The notes: generated from the sequence alone by a model not told the origin. Positions 47,787 through 56,970 are shown, counted from the first letter of the stretch. The stretch is DNA of 64,000 nt from Geothermobacter hydrogeniphilus (GCF_002093115.1 NZ_NAAD01000001.1:186001-250000), one strand, 5' to 3'. Numbers and translations: made by a program.

Positions 47787-49235
47787 TCAGATCCTCTGCA
47801 GCCGCTGGCGGGGCGTGTAGTCCCGCGCGCCGCGGAAATGGTCGTTGCGGCCGTTGTAGAGGTCTTCGAACTCCCGGATCAGTCGTTGCGCCTCTACCAT
47901 GTCACCCCCGGTGTGCCGGTAATGATCGAGGATCAGGTCGCGGTTCGCCTCCAGCAGCAGCTGGTAGAACCGGTCCAGGGGAAGGTCCGTGAAGTTGACC
48001 AGGTAGCGATCCGAGTTGCTGAAGCGGTCGAAGAAATCGTCCGGGCCGGTCAGCAGGCCCTGCTCAATGGCGTACTGGTAGAGCGCGCTGCCGGGATAGG
48101 GGGTCGGTGGGCGGATGGTTCTGACCTGCTGGTAGTTGTTGTAGCGCTTGATGAATTCGACGTTGGTGCGCAGGCTTTCCTCGGTATCGCCGACGTTTCC
48201 CCACAGCAGGTTGAGAGAGAGCCCGATGCCGCCGACTTCGTTGACCGCTTCCACGGCCCTGATGTTCTTCTCAAGGGTGGTGTTCTTGCGCATCAGCCGC
48301 AGGACGTTGTCGTTGGTCGATTCGATGCCGAAGGTAATGAACCGGCAGCCGCAGCGTTTCAGAATGCCGGCCACCTCACGGTCGATGATATCGACCCGGG
48401 CGGCACAGGAGAACCGGATCTGCATGCCGCGCTGATCCAGTTTGCGTTCAAATTCGAGCAGTCTTTTCTTGTTGAGGATGAACATTTCGTCCAGGAAGAG
48501 GAAATATTCGATCCGGTAGCGTTCGATCAGCAGCTGCAGTTCATCCAGCACGTTGTCAACGCTTCGCACCCGGTAGCCGCTTTCGAGACGGTGGCAGAAA
48601 CTGCAGGCGTTGACACAGCCGCGGGAGGAAATCAGCGCCAGGCTGCGGTCGACATTCTCCGGCTGCCCGGCGAAGTGGACGCTGCCGATATAGTCCTGCA
48701 TCGGGAACAGCTCCCAGGCCGGCAGCGGCAGGCTGTCGAGGTTGCGGATGGCGGGACGTGGCCGGTTGTGGTGAACTTCACTGCCGCGGCGCCAGGCGAT
48801 TCCCCTGATGTCGCCGATGGCCGGGGTTCCCGAGATTCTGCCGTGCAGGAGTTCAACGATCGTCTGCTCGGCATCGCCGATGGCGACCACGTCGGCGCCG
48901 GTTCTTTGCAGCATGTAGGCGGGCAGGGCCGATGGTCCATGGCCGCCGAGTACCAGCCAGGCCTCCTTCTTGTGCCGGGTGACGACCCGGCACAGCTCTT
49001 CAACGGTTTCCTTGAAACGAGCGGCCAGGAAGCCGATGCCGATCAGGTCGAAGGTGTTGTCGTCGAGATACGCGGCCAGCTCCTCGTTCGACTGGTGGTA
49101 GAGATCCTGGCAGTAGACCTGGACATCCGCCCCGGCATCGCGCAGGACGGCGGCCAGGTAGGCCACCCCGAGGGGGAAGTAATTGAAATCCTGGTAGTTG
49201 TCATGAATGATGAACAGGACGCGTCCGTTTCTCAT
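47787..49235 (-). CDS. B12-binding-type radical SAM protein
   Basis: An N-terminal Rossmann domain of the cobalamin-binding type (about 1-140; LFIIHDNYQDFNYFPLGVAY, LVLGGHGPSALP) is followed by a radical SAM domain with cluster ligands C207, C211 and C214 in GCVNACSFC. The classical DxHxxG cobalamin ligand motif is not evident, so B12 may be bound without the His ligand or not at all. Length is 482 residues. Such enzymes often methylate or rearrange unactivated carbons. The gene is four bases overlapped with the next radical SAM gene upstream and sits in the flagellin glycan cluster. Confidence 0.83.
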   Translation of the reverse strand: MRNGRVLFIIHDNYQDFNYFPLGVAYLAAVLRDAGADVQVYCQDLYHQSNEELAAYLDDNTFDLIGIGFLAARFKETVEELCRVVTRHKKEAWLVLGGHGPSALPAYMLQRTGADVVAIGDAEQTIVELLHGRISGTPAIGDIRGIAWRRGSEVHHNRPRPAIRNLDSLPLPAWELFPMQDYIGSVHFAGQPENVDRSLALISSRGCVNACSFCHRLESGYRVRSVDNVLDELQLLIERYRIEYFLFLDEMFILNKKRLLEFERKLDQRGMQIRFSCAARVDIIDREVAGILKRCGCRFITFGIESTNDNVLRLMRKNTTLEKNIRAVEAVNEVGGIGLSLNLLWGNVGDTEESLRTNVEFIKRYNNYQQVRTIRPPTPYPGSALYQYAIEQGLLTGPDDFFDRFSNSDRYLVNFTDLPLDRFYQLLLEANRDLILDHYRHTGGDMVEAQRLIREFEDLYNGRNDHFRGARDYTPRQRLQRI

Positions 49236-50278
49236 GTTGTTTCCTTTTCCGGAAGGGCGGTTTCTTGGTTCTCGTGGCCGTCGAAGGTGCCGTTCAGGCA
49301 GGAACTGCAGACCGGGTGATCATGCCAGCAGCGGCTCCGCATCATCCGCCGCAGATTCATCGCCTGCGGACCGGTCCAGATCTTCGCCAGGCCGGTGTCG
49401 TCCCAGCGGCCGAGAACGATCTCCGCCCCCTGTGGCGAGCAGCAGGGCAGGACGTTGCCGTCGACCGTGACCACCAGTCGTTCAAAGGGTTGGGAACAGG
49501 TCACGTTGGCACTCTTTGCCTGCTGATCCGGGTGCAGCGTCATCGATTCATCATCATTGCTGTGCGGAACGTAACTTTGAATCGAAACGTAATCTGCGCG
49601 TTGTTGCCAGTCGTTGATGAAGGCATCAACTTCATGTTCGTTTTCACGGATCTTGACCAGGGTGCAGCGCAGTACCGGCAACACTGCCTGTAGTTCGTCG
49701 CGGATGGCGACAAAAGCCTCCAGGTTGTTCAGCAGCCGCCGGTAGTCGCCGCCGGTGCGGATGCGGCGGTAGGTTTCCTCACTGGCGGCGTCAATGCTGA
49801 CCGACAACCGCGTCAGTCCGGCGGCGATCAGCGCCCGCGACTTCTCCGGGGTCAGCAGGATGCCGTTGGTGTTGAGGCGGATATCGATGAACCCGGCTTC
49901 TCTGGCCAGGGCGACCCGTTCAACCAGCAGCGGGTCGAGCAGAGGTTCATTGTTGAGGTTGAGGGAAAGAGACGGACAGCCGAGTCGGCCCGCTTCCCGG
50001 ATCAGCCGACGGTAATCGTCAAGGGACATCATCGCCGGCTGCGGGCTCGGCGTCCGGCTGCGGAAGCACATGGCACAGCTGAGATTGCAGGTGTTGACCG
50101 TCTCGACCACCAGGAACAGGGGGTAGGGGAAGAATCGCAATTCCTTTTCCGCCTGACGCCATTCTTTTCGGTAGCGGCGGAAGGCTTCACCCTGCAACTG
50201 TCCCAGGTAGGCGTCGATGTCGCCGCGGCGGCTGTAATCGGTGACCTTTTCAGTTTCAGTGGTGGTTGTCACGGTCAT
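49232..50278 (-). CDS. Radical SAM/SPASM protein, second of a pair
   Basis: The radical SAM cluster ligands are C64, C68 and C71 (TCNLSCAMCF). The C-terminal SPASM-type region holds at least six more Cys (CSQPFERLVVTVDGNVLPCC and CWHDHPVCSSCLNG), probably ligating auxiliary iron-sulfur clusters. The length is 348 residues. SPASM enzymes modify peptides or oxidise alcohols and sugars by hydrogen abstraction. The substrate is not evident; setting among sugar-nucleotide genes favours a carbohydrate. It overlaps both neighbours by four bases. Confidence 0.85.
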   Translation of the reverse strand: MTVTTTTETEKVTDYSRRGDIDAYLGQLQGEAFRRYRKEWRQAEKELRFFPYPLFLVVETVNTCNLSCAMCFRSRTPSPQPAMMSLDDYRRLIREAGRLGCPSLSLNLNNEPLLDPLLVERVALAREAGFIDIRLNTNGILLTPEKSRALIAAGLTRLSVSIDAASEETYRRIRTGGDYRRLLNNLEAFVAIRDELQAVLPVLRCTLVKIRENEHEVDAFINDWQQRADYVSIQSYVPHSNDDESMTLHPDQQAKSANVTCSQPFERLVVTVDGNVLPCCSPQGAEIVLGRWDDTGLAKIWTGPQAMNLRRMMRSRCWHDHPVCSSCLNGTFDGHENQETALPEKETT

Positions 50279-51288
50279 GGCTCCTCCGGCATCATCGGCG
50301 TACTGCAGCGTGAACAGAGATCGATCTCCCTGATGCGTCCCTGTTGCTGCAGTTCGCGGTAGGCCTGCATCTGCGCACCCTGCCAGGCCTCTTCGATGGG
50401 GGTGTCAATGATCGTGCCGAGGGTCACCTCGTCGAGGTCGTCGAGGTGGCAGAACTTGATGCGGCCGTCATGGGCGATGCCGAGCCGCTGCCAGGGTTTT
50501 TCACAGACGAAATCTTCCTGGTAGCGGACCGGATGAACGTAGCGATCCCGGTCGTCCCACTGGTAGTAGTTGATGTATTCAAGAAAGCCGAGGCCGTCGA
50601 TCCGCTCGCGCCAGAAGTCGATCATCTGCTGCCGTTCATGGTGGTTCTCCTTCATTTGCACCATGTTGATGCGGATGAAGGGCGTCAGGGAACGCAATTC
50701 CTTTTTCAGGTCAATGGCGCGGTTGATATTGGCGACCACTGCGTCGAAGCGGGCATTCTTGCGCAGCTGTTCGTAGTGCTCCGGGATCGGCGAATCAAAG
50801 GAGATGATCAGCTTGGTCAGACCGCCTTCGATCAGCGATCGGGCCATGGCCTCGTCGAGGTGGACGGCGCTGGTATGCAGCATGATGTCGAGAATGCCGA
50901 GATCCGCGGCCAGCTTCACCATCCGCGGCAGGTCGGGGTGCAGCAGCGGCTCCCCGCCGGCGTTGAGATTGATCGCCAGCAGGCCCTTTTCGGCGCCCTC
51001 GCGCAGGGCCTTTTCATAGACTTCGAACGGCATCCGGTAGGTTCCCGGATAGCGGCCCTGCCTGACCAGTTGGGTGCGCGGGCAGAAGGGGCAGGCAAGG
51101 GTGCAGGCGTTGGTCAGGTCGAAATCGAGATGCATCGGGAAGCGGGTCAGGGTTTTATGGCGGGTGTTTTCCTGCCAGGCCCGGCGATAGCGGAGAAAAT
51201 CGTCGCCCATGTCCGCTTCCCAGGTGGTGTTGAAGTTGAGAAAGGAGCAGAGGGTGTTGACATCCCGCTCGCGCTTGCTTGCTGTCAT
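50275..51288 (-). CDS. Radical SAM/SPASM protein, first of a pair
   Basis: Cluster ligands are C62, C66 and C69 (NACTLACPFCPRTQL), followed by GGEPLLHPDL, the SAM-binding GGEP motif. The SPASM-like tail has CEKPWQRLGIAHDGRIKFCH and LCSRCSTPMMP, with fewer Cys than its neighbour. It is 337 residues. The two SPASM genes are paralogues by layout but differ enough to suggest separate steps or a heterodimer. Confidence 0.85.
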   Translation of the reverse strand: MTASKRERDVNTLCSFLNFNTTWEADMGDDFLRYRRAWQENTRHKTLTRFPMHLDFDLTNACTLACPFCPRTQLVRQGRYPGTYRMPFEVYEKALREGAEKGLLAINLNAGGEPLLHPDLPRMVKLAADLGILDIMLHTSAVHLDEAMARSLIEGGLTKLIISFDSPIPEHYEQLRKNARFDAVVANINRAIDLKKELRSLTPFIRINMVQMKENHHERQQMIDFWRERIDGLGFLEYINYYQWDDRDRYVHPVRYQEDFVCEKPWQRLGIAHDGRIKFCHLDDLDEVTLGTIIDTPIEEAWQGAQMQAYRELQQQGRIREIDLCSRCSTPMMPEEP

Positions 51289-51327
51289 TTCGGTCTCCTG
51301 TTCAGCCCATGCGAATGAAATGAAGGA

Positions 51328-51957
51328 TCAGGGTTCGAGCCACTTCACCACTTCAAAAACTTCGGCGTAAGGCACGCCGATCCGCTGGCCGGCGTTTTCC
51401 GCCTCGTTCTTGAAAAACCGCAGCCACTTGTAGCCGGTGCGTTCCAGCTCCGAGGTGTGGGCTTTGACGGCCGCCTCCTTGGTGCTCCAGAAGTCAGTGA
51501 TGTCGATATAAAAATTACCTTTGAAATCAGTGGTTGAGTGGTACCAGTTACTGCGATACATGAGCATGCGCGGAACGTGGCGACAGCTGTGCAGAGAGGC
51601 CCTGGCCAGGGCCTGGTGGTCATGGTGGATGTCACTGTCCCAGTGGGTGTAGACGCGGTGAATATGTTTTTCTTCGACGATCCGGAGAATCTGGACATTG
51701 AGGGCTTCGGTGAACTCGACCGCGAAGGTTTCGCAGTCACCGCAGAAAAGTTCGACCCCGAGGATCTCCATCGCCCGCTGGCCCTCGTTGAGAGCGGTTT
51801 CGTTGGAGCGGATCATTTCCTTATTGTAGCCGGTGAAGCCGGAGGTCGAGGCGACGAAGGCGTAGACCTTGTCCCCCTGGGCGATGTGTCTGGCCAGGGC
51901 GCCGCCGCAGCCGAGTTCGATATCGTCGAAATGGGCACCGATGGCGAGGATGTTCAT
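51328..51957 (-). CDS. PIG-L/LmbE-family deacetylase
   Basis: Zinc-dependent N-deacetylase family acting on N-acetyl sugars. The zinc motif is GAHFDDIELGCGG (variant AHxDD; H9, D11 and D12), and SDIHHDHQALARAS supplies the second His pair. The ATG at 51957 gives 209 residues; the longer frame intrudes into wbqC-like. In this cluster it could unmask an amine on a sugar or nucleotide-sugar so a different acyl group can be added. Confidence 0.87.
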   Translation of the reverse strand: MNILAIGAHFDDIELGCGGALARHIAQGDKVYAFVASTSGFTGYNKEMIRSNETALNEGQRAMEILGVELFCGDCETFAVEFTEALNVQILRIVEEKHIHRVYTHWDSDIHHDHQALARASLHSCRHVPRMLMYRSNWYHSTTDFKGNFYIDITDFWSTKEAAVKAHTSELERTGYKWLRFFKNEAENAGQRIGVPYAEVFEVVKWLEP

Positions 51958-52673
51958 GACCGCACTCCTTCCATGGTGGATCGCAGGATGGCGCGGGATT
52001 GTTCGATCCCGCAATTGAAGAACAGGTCGATGCTGCTCAGGCCGGGGATGAAGTCACCATGCAGCTGCGGATAGACCGGGTGGCGGAAACTCTGCCAGCA
52101 GACCTTGATCCCGGCCTTCCGAAAGGGCTCCGGATCGAAATAGGCGCGGGCGCCGTTCCCCGACAGGTAACGGTCGGCGGCGGTTTTTTTCAGCAGATCA
52201 ACCAGCATGGCATTGCTGCTCCCGGCGGGGTTCAGTTCGCCGGCAAAGCGCAGCGGGATGTCGATGGCGAACAGGCGCAGCAGCATTTTGATCGAGCGCA
52301 GGTTGAAATCGAGCAGGGTTGTCGCCGGAGACCGGTAGAGATGTTCCAGTTCCGGATAGATCTGGTCGAAAAACGGGGCACGCCGGTAATGGTGCTTGAG
52401 CAGCGAGAGATTACGTCCCCGCCAGTCGGTGTTGTCGGCCAGCAGCACCTGGTTGATCGGGGTTTTCTGTGCCGTTTTCCTGACACTGACGGTAAGCCAG
52501 CGTTCGCCCTGCGGAGTCTTGATCTTGTCGCGGTTGTGCCAGCTCCTGCTGTTGTTGAGAAACTGGGCGTTGTCGAGCACCAGGTAGAGGTCGGCGGACA
52601 GCAGACGCTGGAAGAAGCCGAGCCAGGGCAGGAAGTCGGGCTGGTGGATGACGACCGTTTTTTCAGAGCACAT
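51954..52673 (-). CDS. WbqC-family protein
   Basis: Member of the WbqC family, found in O-antigen and nonulosonate clusters but without an established reaction. It begins with the family hallmark VVIHQPDFLPWLGFFQRLLS, followed by YLVLDNAQFLNNSRSWHNRD and IKTPQGERWLTV. The protein is 239 residues and soluble. It overlaps PIG-L by four and the PseG-like gene by 11 bases, so it is surely co-expressed with them. Confidence 0.88.
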   Translation of the reverse strand: MCSEKTVVIHQPDFLPWLGFFQRLLSADLYLVLDNAQFLNNSRSWHNRDKIKTPQGERWLTVSVRKTAQKTPINQVLLADNTDWRGRNLSLLKHHYRRAPFFDQIYPELEHLYRSPATTLLDFNLRSIKMLLRLFAIDIPLRFAGELNPAGSSNAMLVDLLKKTAADRYLSGNGARAYFDPEPFRKAGIKVCWQSFRHPVYPQLHGDFIPGLSSIDLFFNCGIEQSRAILRSTMEGVRS

Positions 52674-53625
52674 GACGGATTTCCCGGACGATATTCATCG
52701 CGCCGCGGTCAGGATTTTGACGCAGGCCGCGGCGGCTCATGGTTTCCAGGGTCTGTTGTGCAATGTCGAGGCCAAGCCGCAGCTGACGGACACTGAGCTG
52801 CTCATGGTGGGCGAGAAACAGGGAACTGCCGCGCTGCTGCAGGTACTCCCCGACCTCCACCTCGAAGTCCTCGTTGGCGACCACCAGGCAGGGCAGACCG
52901 GCGGCATTGGCCTCGAAGGGCGTGACCCCGCCGCCGGTGATGGCGAGATCGAAGCCGGCGAAGGTCGCCGCCAGGGAGTCGACCTGCTCCAGGATCGGCC
53001 AGGGCCGGTCCGCCAGCCTCTGCAGTTCGTTCCGATGGGCAAAGGCGGGGCCGGTGTGGATCGTCGCCGGCTGGTCAAGCTCCCTGAGCAGCCTCAGGAC
53101 CTTGAGGGTGACGCCGTAGGTGTCGCTGCCGCCGAGGGAGACGATCAGCTGCTGCAGCTGTTTGCGCGGCCGCCGTTGGTCGTGGATCTCCGGTGTCAGA
53201 ATCAGGAACTCCGGGCCGGTGAAAATTTTCCGTCCCCGCAGCCGGGTTCGGTCGTTGAAGACCAGCGGCGCAAAATGCAGGTCGGCATGAGCGGCGCCGG
53301 GACCGCGGTCGTCGAAGGTGACCAGGGGAATGCCGGCTGCGGCGATGCGCAGGCCATGGGCCTCGGAGGTGTCATGACGGTCATCGATCCAGGCCCGTGC
53401 CCCGAGCCTGTCGATCCAGTCACGTTCCCAGGGGGACGGATCGTCAAGGTCGATGACCGAATGCCTGATGCCCCGTTCGGTCAGCAGCCGCAGGGAAGGG
53501 GGATGATGGTTGATCAGCAGATGGCAGGGGAGATTCTCGACTTCCAGATGGCGGCACAGGGTCATTGCCCGGAACAGATGGCCGAGCCCCTTGCGGTGGG
53601 ACGCTTCGACGCACAGGATCAGCAT
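52663..53625 (-). CDS. PseG-like nucleotide-sugar hydrolase/glycosyltransferase-fold protein
   Basis: GT-B-fold protein resembling PseG, which removes UDP during pseudaminic acid synthesis. N-terminus ILCVEASHRKGLGHLFRAMT has the family G-x-GH-x-x-R pattern; later DDRHDTSE, SLGGSDTYGVTLKVL and ITGGGVTPFEANAAGLP form the nucleotide-binding half. Length of 320 residues fits. In other gene sets similar proteins are annotated as spore-coat polysaccharide (SpsG). The ATG shares one base with the stop of the cytidylyltransferase gene. Confidence 0.8.
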   Translation of the reverse strand: MLILCVEASHRKGLGHLFRAMTLCRHLEVENLPCHLLINHHPPSLRLLTERGIRHSVIDLDDPSPWERDWIDRLGARAWIDDRHDTSEAHGLRIAAAGIPLVTFDDRGPGAAHADLHFAPLVFNDRTRLRGRKIFTGPEFLILTPEIHDQRRPRKQLQQLIVSLGGSDTYGVTLKVLRLLRELDQPATIHTGPAFAHRNELQRLADRPWPILEQVDSLAATFAGFDLAITGGGVTPFEANAAGLPCLVVANEDFEVEVGEYLQQRGSSLFLAHHEQLSVRQLRLGLDIAQQTLETMSRRGLRQNPDRGAMNIVREIRHVL

Positions 53626-54398
53626 CACGGCAGGTCGGACGGTGTTGTTTCGGCCGCCCGTTCGGCAAAGAGTTCACTGAGATTGATCGCCTCGGGCGTG
53701 GTGACGCTGTCGGCCGGGCGGTTGGCGGCGATGAAGCAGGCGCGACGATAATCTTCAGGGGTGTCGACGGTCAGTCGGATGTCGGGCCGATGCTTGGCGG
53801 GGGCAACACGCAGGTGGACGGTCCTGAAGTCCCGGGGGCGCTCCTGGATGAATTCGTTGACATGTTCGCGGTGATGCGGCAGATGGCCGTGGTTGAAGCT
53901 TTCCTCCAGAGCCCGGTAACTGAAGATCTCGGCGCCGACCCCAACCGGCAGGCTGGCGAAGGAATGGCTGTAATCGGCTTGAGAGTCAAGATGTCGCCGT
54001 ATCAGGCGGTCGAGTTCGGCGACATCGACGAAGGGGTTGTCGGCGGTCAGTCGCACGATCTGGCTGAACCGGTATCCGGTTGCGCAGCGATAATAACGAT
54101 CGAGGACATCCTCTTCGCTGCCGCGAAAACAACGGACGCCGGTTTGCAGGCAGAAGTTGACAACCGGATCATCGCGTTGCAGTTCACTGGTGGCGACGAT
54201 GATCTCGGCCGGACTCTGCAGTCTCTCCAGGCGGCGGAGGATGACGCCGAGCAGGGGACTGTCGCCGACCGGTTTCAAGACCTTGCCGGGCAGCCGGGTT
54301 GAACCCATGCGGGCCTGGATGATGACTCCAAGCCGTTCATTGTCGCTGACCGGCGGTGCCGCGACCGGCGACGAACGATGTTCAGCTGCCGGCAGCAC
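53625..54398 (-). CDS. SpsF/NeuA-like cytidylyltransferase
   Basis: Activates a sugar acid by joining it to CMP. It begins (after a short leader) with LGVIIQARMGSTRLPGKVLK, the nucleotide-binding motif, followed by GSEEDVLDRYYRCA and RLTADNPFVDVAELD. The GTG at 54398 is chosen because AAGGAG lies six bases upstream; an in-frame ATG at 54443 is farther inside the neighbouring gene. Product is 257 residues. SpsF-type enzymes sit beside SpsG/PseG-type genes, as here, and would activate the product of the NeuB-family synthase. Confidence 0.83.
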   Translation of the reverse strand: MLPAAEHRSSPVAAPPVSDNERLGVIIQARMGSTRLPGKVLKPVGDSPLLGVILRRLERLQSPAEIIVATSELQRDDPVVNFCLQTGVRCFRGSEEDVLDRYYRCATGYRFSQIVRLTADNPFVDVAELDRLIRRHLDSQADYSHSFASLPVGVGAEIFSYRALEESFNHGHLPHHREHVNEFIQERPRDFRTVHLRVAPAKHRPDIRLTVDTPEDYRRACFIAANRPADSVTTPEAINLSELFAERAAETTPSDLP

Positions 54399-55275
54399 GG
54401 GGCTCTCCTTGTCTGGCCCCTCTCGGGGTGTGCAGTTCTTCAATCATGTTCTTCAACCCCTGCTCAAGAGAGGTTTTCGGTCGCCAGCCGATCATCCCGG
54501 TTGCCCGGCTGATGTCGGCGACGACATCGTCCAGCTCGTTTTTCCGGCGGACATTTTCTGTTGTCACCTCCTTGTCGGTGCCGAGCAACGACTGGACCAG
54601 GGTGACGGTTTCCGCCACGCTGACCGATGTGCCGGAACCGATGTTCAGGGTTGTCAGTCCGGGAGCCGGGGCCAAGGTCAGCAGCAGCGCGTCGATCAGG
54701 TCGTCGACGAAGACAAAATCCCGACGCGGTTGCAGATCCCTGAGAGTGATCCGTTCTTCATGCAGGGCCTGGTGAATGATCCATGGAATCAGGAAGCGTT
54801 TGTCCTGGCCCGGTCCGTAGACGTTGAAAGGGCGCAGGATGGTGATCGGAACATCGAACTCGCGCGCGTAAAATCCGCACAGCTGCTCGGCCAGGGCTTT
54901 GGACTGGGCATAGGGATTGTCGGGGTGCAGGGGATGATCTTCAGCGACCGGCAGCTTTTCCGGGGGGCCGTAGAGATAGGCGCTGACAAAGGTCAGGCCG
55001 GTGCCGGTGGCGCGGCAGAATTCGAGAACGTTCTGGGTGCCGGTGAGGTTGGTATGAAAGAAGGCTCCCGGCTCGCGCCAGCTGTCGGGAACGAAAACCC
55101 GTGCCGCCAGGTGAATGACGTGGCGGATCCCGCAGGCGGTAAAGGGACGGAAATTGTCCGGTCGGGTGACCCCGCCCCTTTCGGAGTTGATCTCTCGGTA
55201 CGCCAGCGTCTGCTGTCGCAGTCGTGCGGTCAGGGCGCGACCGATGAAGCCGCGGCTGCCGGTCAGGAGTAGCAT
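54382..55275 (-). CDS. NAD-dependent epimerase/dehydratase (SDR)
   Basis: Extended short-chain dehydrogenase acting on a nucleotide-sugar. The NAD motif is LLTGSRGFIGRAL, the active-site YxxxK is YAQSKALAEQL (about Y122, K126), and ILRPFNVYGPGQDKRF is the substrate-side block. It is 297 residues. The Ser of the catalytic triad falls in TFVSAYLYG. The sugar is not deducible; 4-epimerase or 4-reductase activity is plausible. Confidence 0.85.
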   Translation of the reverse strand: MLLLTGSRGFIGRALTARLRQQTLAYREINSERGGVTRPDNFRPFTACGIRHVIHLAARVFVPDSWREPGAFFHTNLTGTQNVLEFCRATGTGLTFVSAYLYGPPEKLPVAEDHPLHPDNPYAQSKALAEQLCGFYAREFDVPITILRPFNVYGPGQDKRFLIPWIIHQALHEERITLRDLQPRRDFVFVDDLIDALLLTLAPAPGLTTLNIGSGTSVSVAETVTLVQSLLGTDKEVTTENVRRKNELDDVVADISRATGMIGWRPKTSLEQGLKNMIEELHTPRGARQGEPRAAGS

Positions 55276-55982
55276 GGCAGGAAACGGGCCTTCAGCTGAT
55301 CGAATTCCTCGATCGCCTGGATGTAATCGTCAGCCCGGCCGATGTCGAGCCAGTAACCGTCGAAGCGCTTGATGCGGGGCAGTTTGCGGGCCTTGATCAT
55401 GTCGTACATCAGGTGGTCGAAACCGTAGGGCTTCGCGTCAGGGATGAAGTCGAGAGCCCTGCGGTTGAGCATGTAGATGCCCATGCTGACATCGTAGTTG
55501 ATCACCGGCTTTTCCCTGAATCCGCACAGGCAGTCCTGTTCATCGACTTCCAGCACCCCGTATTCGCTGCATTGGGTGCGGTTGAAGGCGGAGATGGTGA
55601 ACAGATGCTTGTGACTGACGTGGTACTTGTAGAAGAGGCCGAAATTGAGGTCGGTGAGGATGTCGCCGTTCATCACCAGGAAGTTTTCCGGCAGGTCGTC
55701 AATCAGCTTCAGCGGGGCCATGGTGCTCAACGGGATGTTCTCCAGGGAGTAGTCGATCCTGATACCCCACTTGTCCCCTTCACCGAAATAGGCCTTGATG
55801 ATTTCCGCCTGGTGGTTGACCGCCAGGGTGATGTGTTTGAAGCCGAAATGGGACAACTGGCGAATGATCACTTCGAGGATCGGGTAGTCGCCGACCGGCA
55901 TCAGCGGTTTCGGCAGCACCACGGTGTAGGGACGCAGACGGGTTCCCTGGCCGCCGGCGAGGATGACAGCTCGTTTACACAT
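55263..55982 (-). CDS. Sugar-nucleotide pyrophosphorylase (PtmE/RmlA-like)
   Basis: Nucleotidyltransferase that makes an NDP-sugar from a sugar phosphate. Signature AVILAGGQGTRLRPYTVVLP starts the protein, with FLVMNGDILTDLNFGLF (metal Asp) and GFREKPVINYDVSMGIYMLN later. The ATG at 55982 yields 239 residues, matching short RmlA/PtmE-type enzymes without CBS or hexapeptide domains. In legionaminate pathways PtmE makes the GDP-amino-sugar donor; similar use here is inferred from the LegB-like neighbour. Confidence 0.83.
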   Translation of the reverse strand: MCKRAVILAGGQGTRLRPYTVVLPKPLMPVGDYPILEVIIRQLSHFGFKHITLAVNHQAEIIKAYFGEGDKWGIRIDYSLENIPLSTMAPLKLIDDLPENFLVMNGDILTDLNFGLFYKYHVSHKHLFTISAFNRTQCSEYGVLEVDEQDCLCGFREKPVINYDVSMGIYMLNRRALDFIPDAKPYGFDHLMYDMIKARKLPRIKRFDGYWLDIGRADDYIQAIEEFDQLKARFLPCYS

Positions 55983-56961
55983 TGTAGATACCCCCTTTGT
56001 AGCGGGCGAGATTCCGTTCATCGGTGAACCAGGCGATGGTTCTCTCCAACCCCTTTTTCAGGCTGGTTTCGGGGACAAAACCGGTCAGCTCCCTGAGTTT
56101 GCTGTTGTCGCATCTGAGACGGAAGACCTCGGACTTCTCAGGACGCAGCCGTTGTTCATCACTGACGATGGTGATGCTGCTGCCCATCATGTCCCTGATC
56201 AGACGCGCCAGTTCGCCGATCGAAATTTCATCGTTGGAGCCGATGTTGACCGTTTCACCGAGGGTGGCTTCACTGGCGGCCAGGGCCCGCAGGCCGCGGC
56301 AGGTATCGTCCACGAAGGTGAAATCTCGGGTCGGTGTGAGGTCGCCGAGACGCAGTTCCGGCTGTCCTTCGGCAATCTGACTGATGATGCCGGGGATGAC
56401 GGCGCGGGCGGATTGCCGCGGGCCATAGGTATTGAACGGTCTGGCGATGGTCAGGGGCAGGTCGAAGGCGCGGTGATAGCTCTCGGCGATGGCGTCGGCG
56501 CCGATTTTGCTGGCGCTGTAGGGGGATTGCGGCTGCAGCGGATGGTTCTCGTCGATCGGCACGTAGCGGGCGGTGCCGTAGACCTCGCTGGTCGAGGTCT
56601 GGATCATCCGCCGGCAGCCGTTTTCGAGGGCCGCCTGGCAGATATTGAGGGTGCCGTTGACGTTGGTTTCGATGTAGCTGGCCGGCGCTTGGTAGGAGTA
56701 GGGGATGGCGATCAGGGCGGCGAGGTGAAAGACGGTATCAATGCCGGCGGTGATTTTCTTGCAGAAAAACGGGTCACGGATGTCACCACAGACAACTTCG
56801 ACCTGGTCGAGGATGTCGGTTGATTCCAGCCAGCCCCAATGATTGAAGGAGTTGTACAGGGAAAGGGCCCGGACCCGGGCTCCCTGGCGAACCAGCTGTT
56901 CTGTCAGGTGTGAGCCGATGAAGCCGTCAGCGCCAGTTACCAGGACCTGTTTCCCTTTCAT
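55975..56961 (-). CDS. legB: LegB-like NAD-dependent 4,6-dehydratase
   Basis: Removes water from an NDP-N-acetylhexosamine to give the 4-keto-6-deoxy intermediate. NAD motif VTGADGFIGSHLTEQL, then ALSLYNSFNHWGWLES, the block ALIAIPYSYQAPASYIETNV, TSTSEVYGTARYVPI and YSASKIGADAIAESYH (catalytic Tyr/Lys), and RPFNTYGPRQSARAVIP. These blocks match LegB of legionaminic acid synthesis better than generic dehydratases. Length is 328 residues. It lies next to the NeuB-family synthase, as in legionaminate clusters. Confidence 0.85.
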   Translation of the reverse strand: MKGKQVLVTGADGFIGSHLTEQLVRQGARVRALSLYNSFNHWGWLESTDILDQVEVVCGDIRDPFFCKKITAGIDTVFHLAALIAIPYSYQAPASYIETNVNGTLNICQAALENGCRRMIQTSTSEVYGTARYVPIDENHPLQPQSPYSASKIGADAIAESYHRAFDLPLTIARPFNTYGPRQSARAVIPGIISQIAEGQPELRLGDLTPTRDFTFVDDTCRGLRALAASEATLGETVNIGSNDEISIGELARLIRDMMGSSITIVSDEQRLRPEKSEVFRLRCDNSKLRELTGFVPETSLKKGLERTIAWFTDERNLARYKGGIYNV

Positions 56962-56970
56962 GGATGATCG

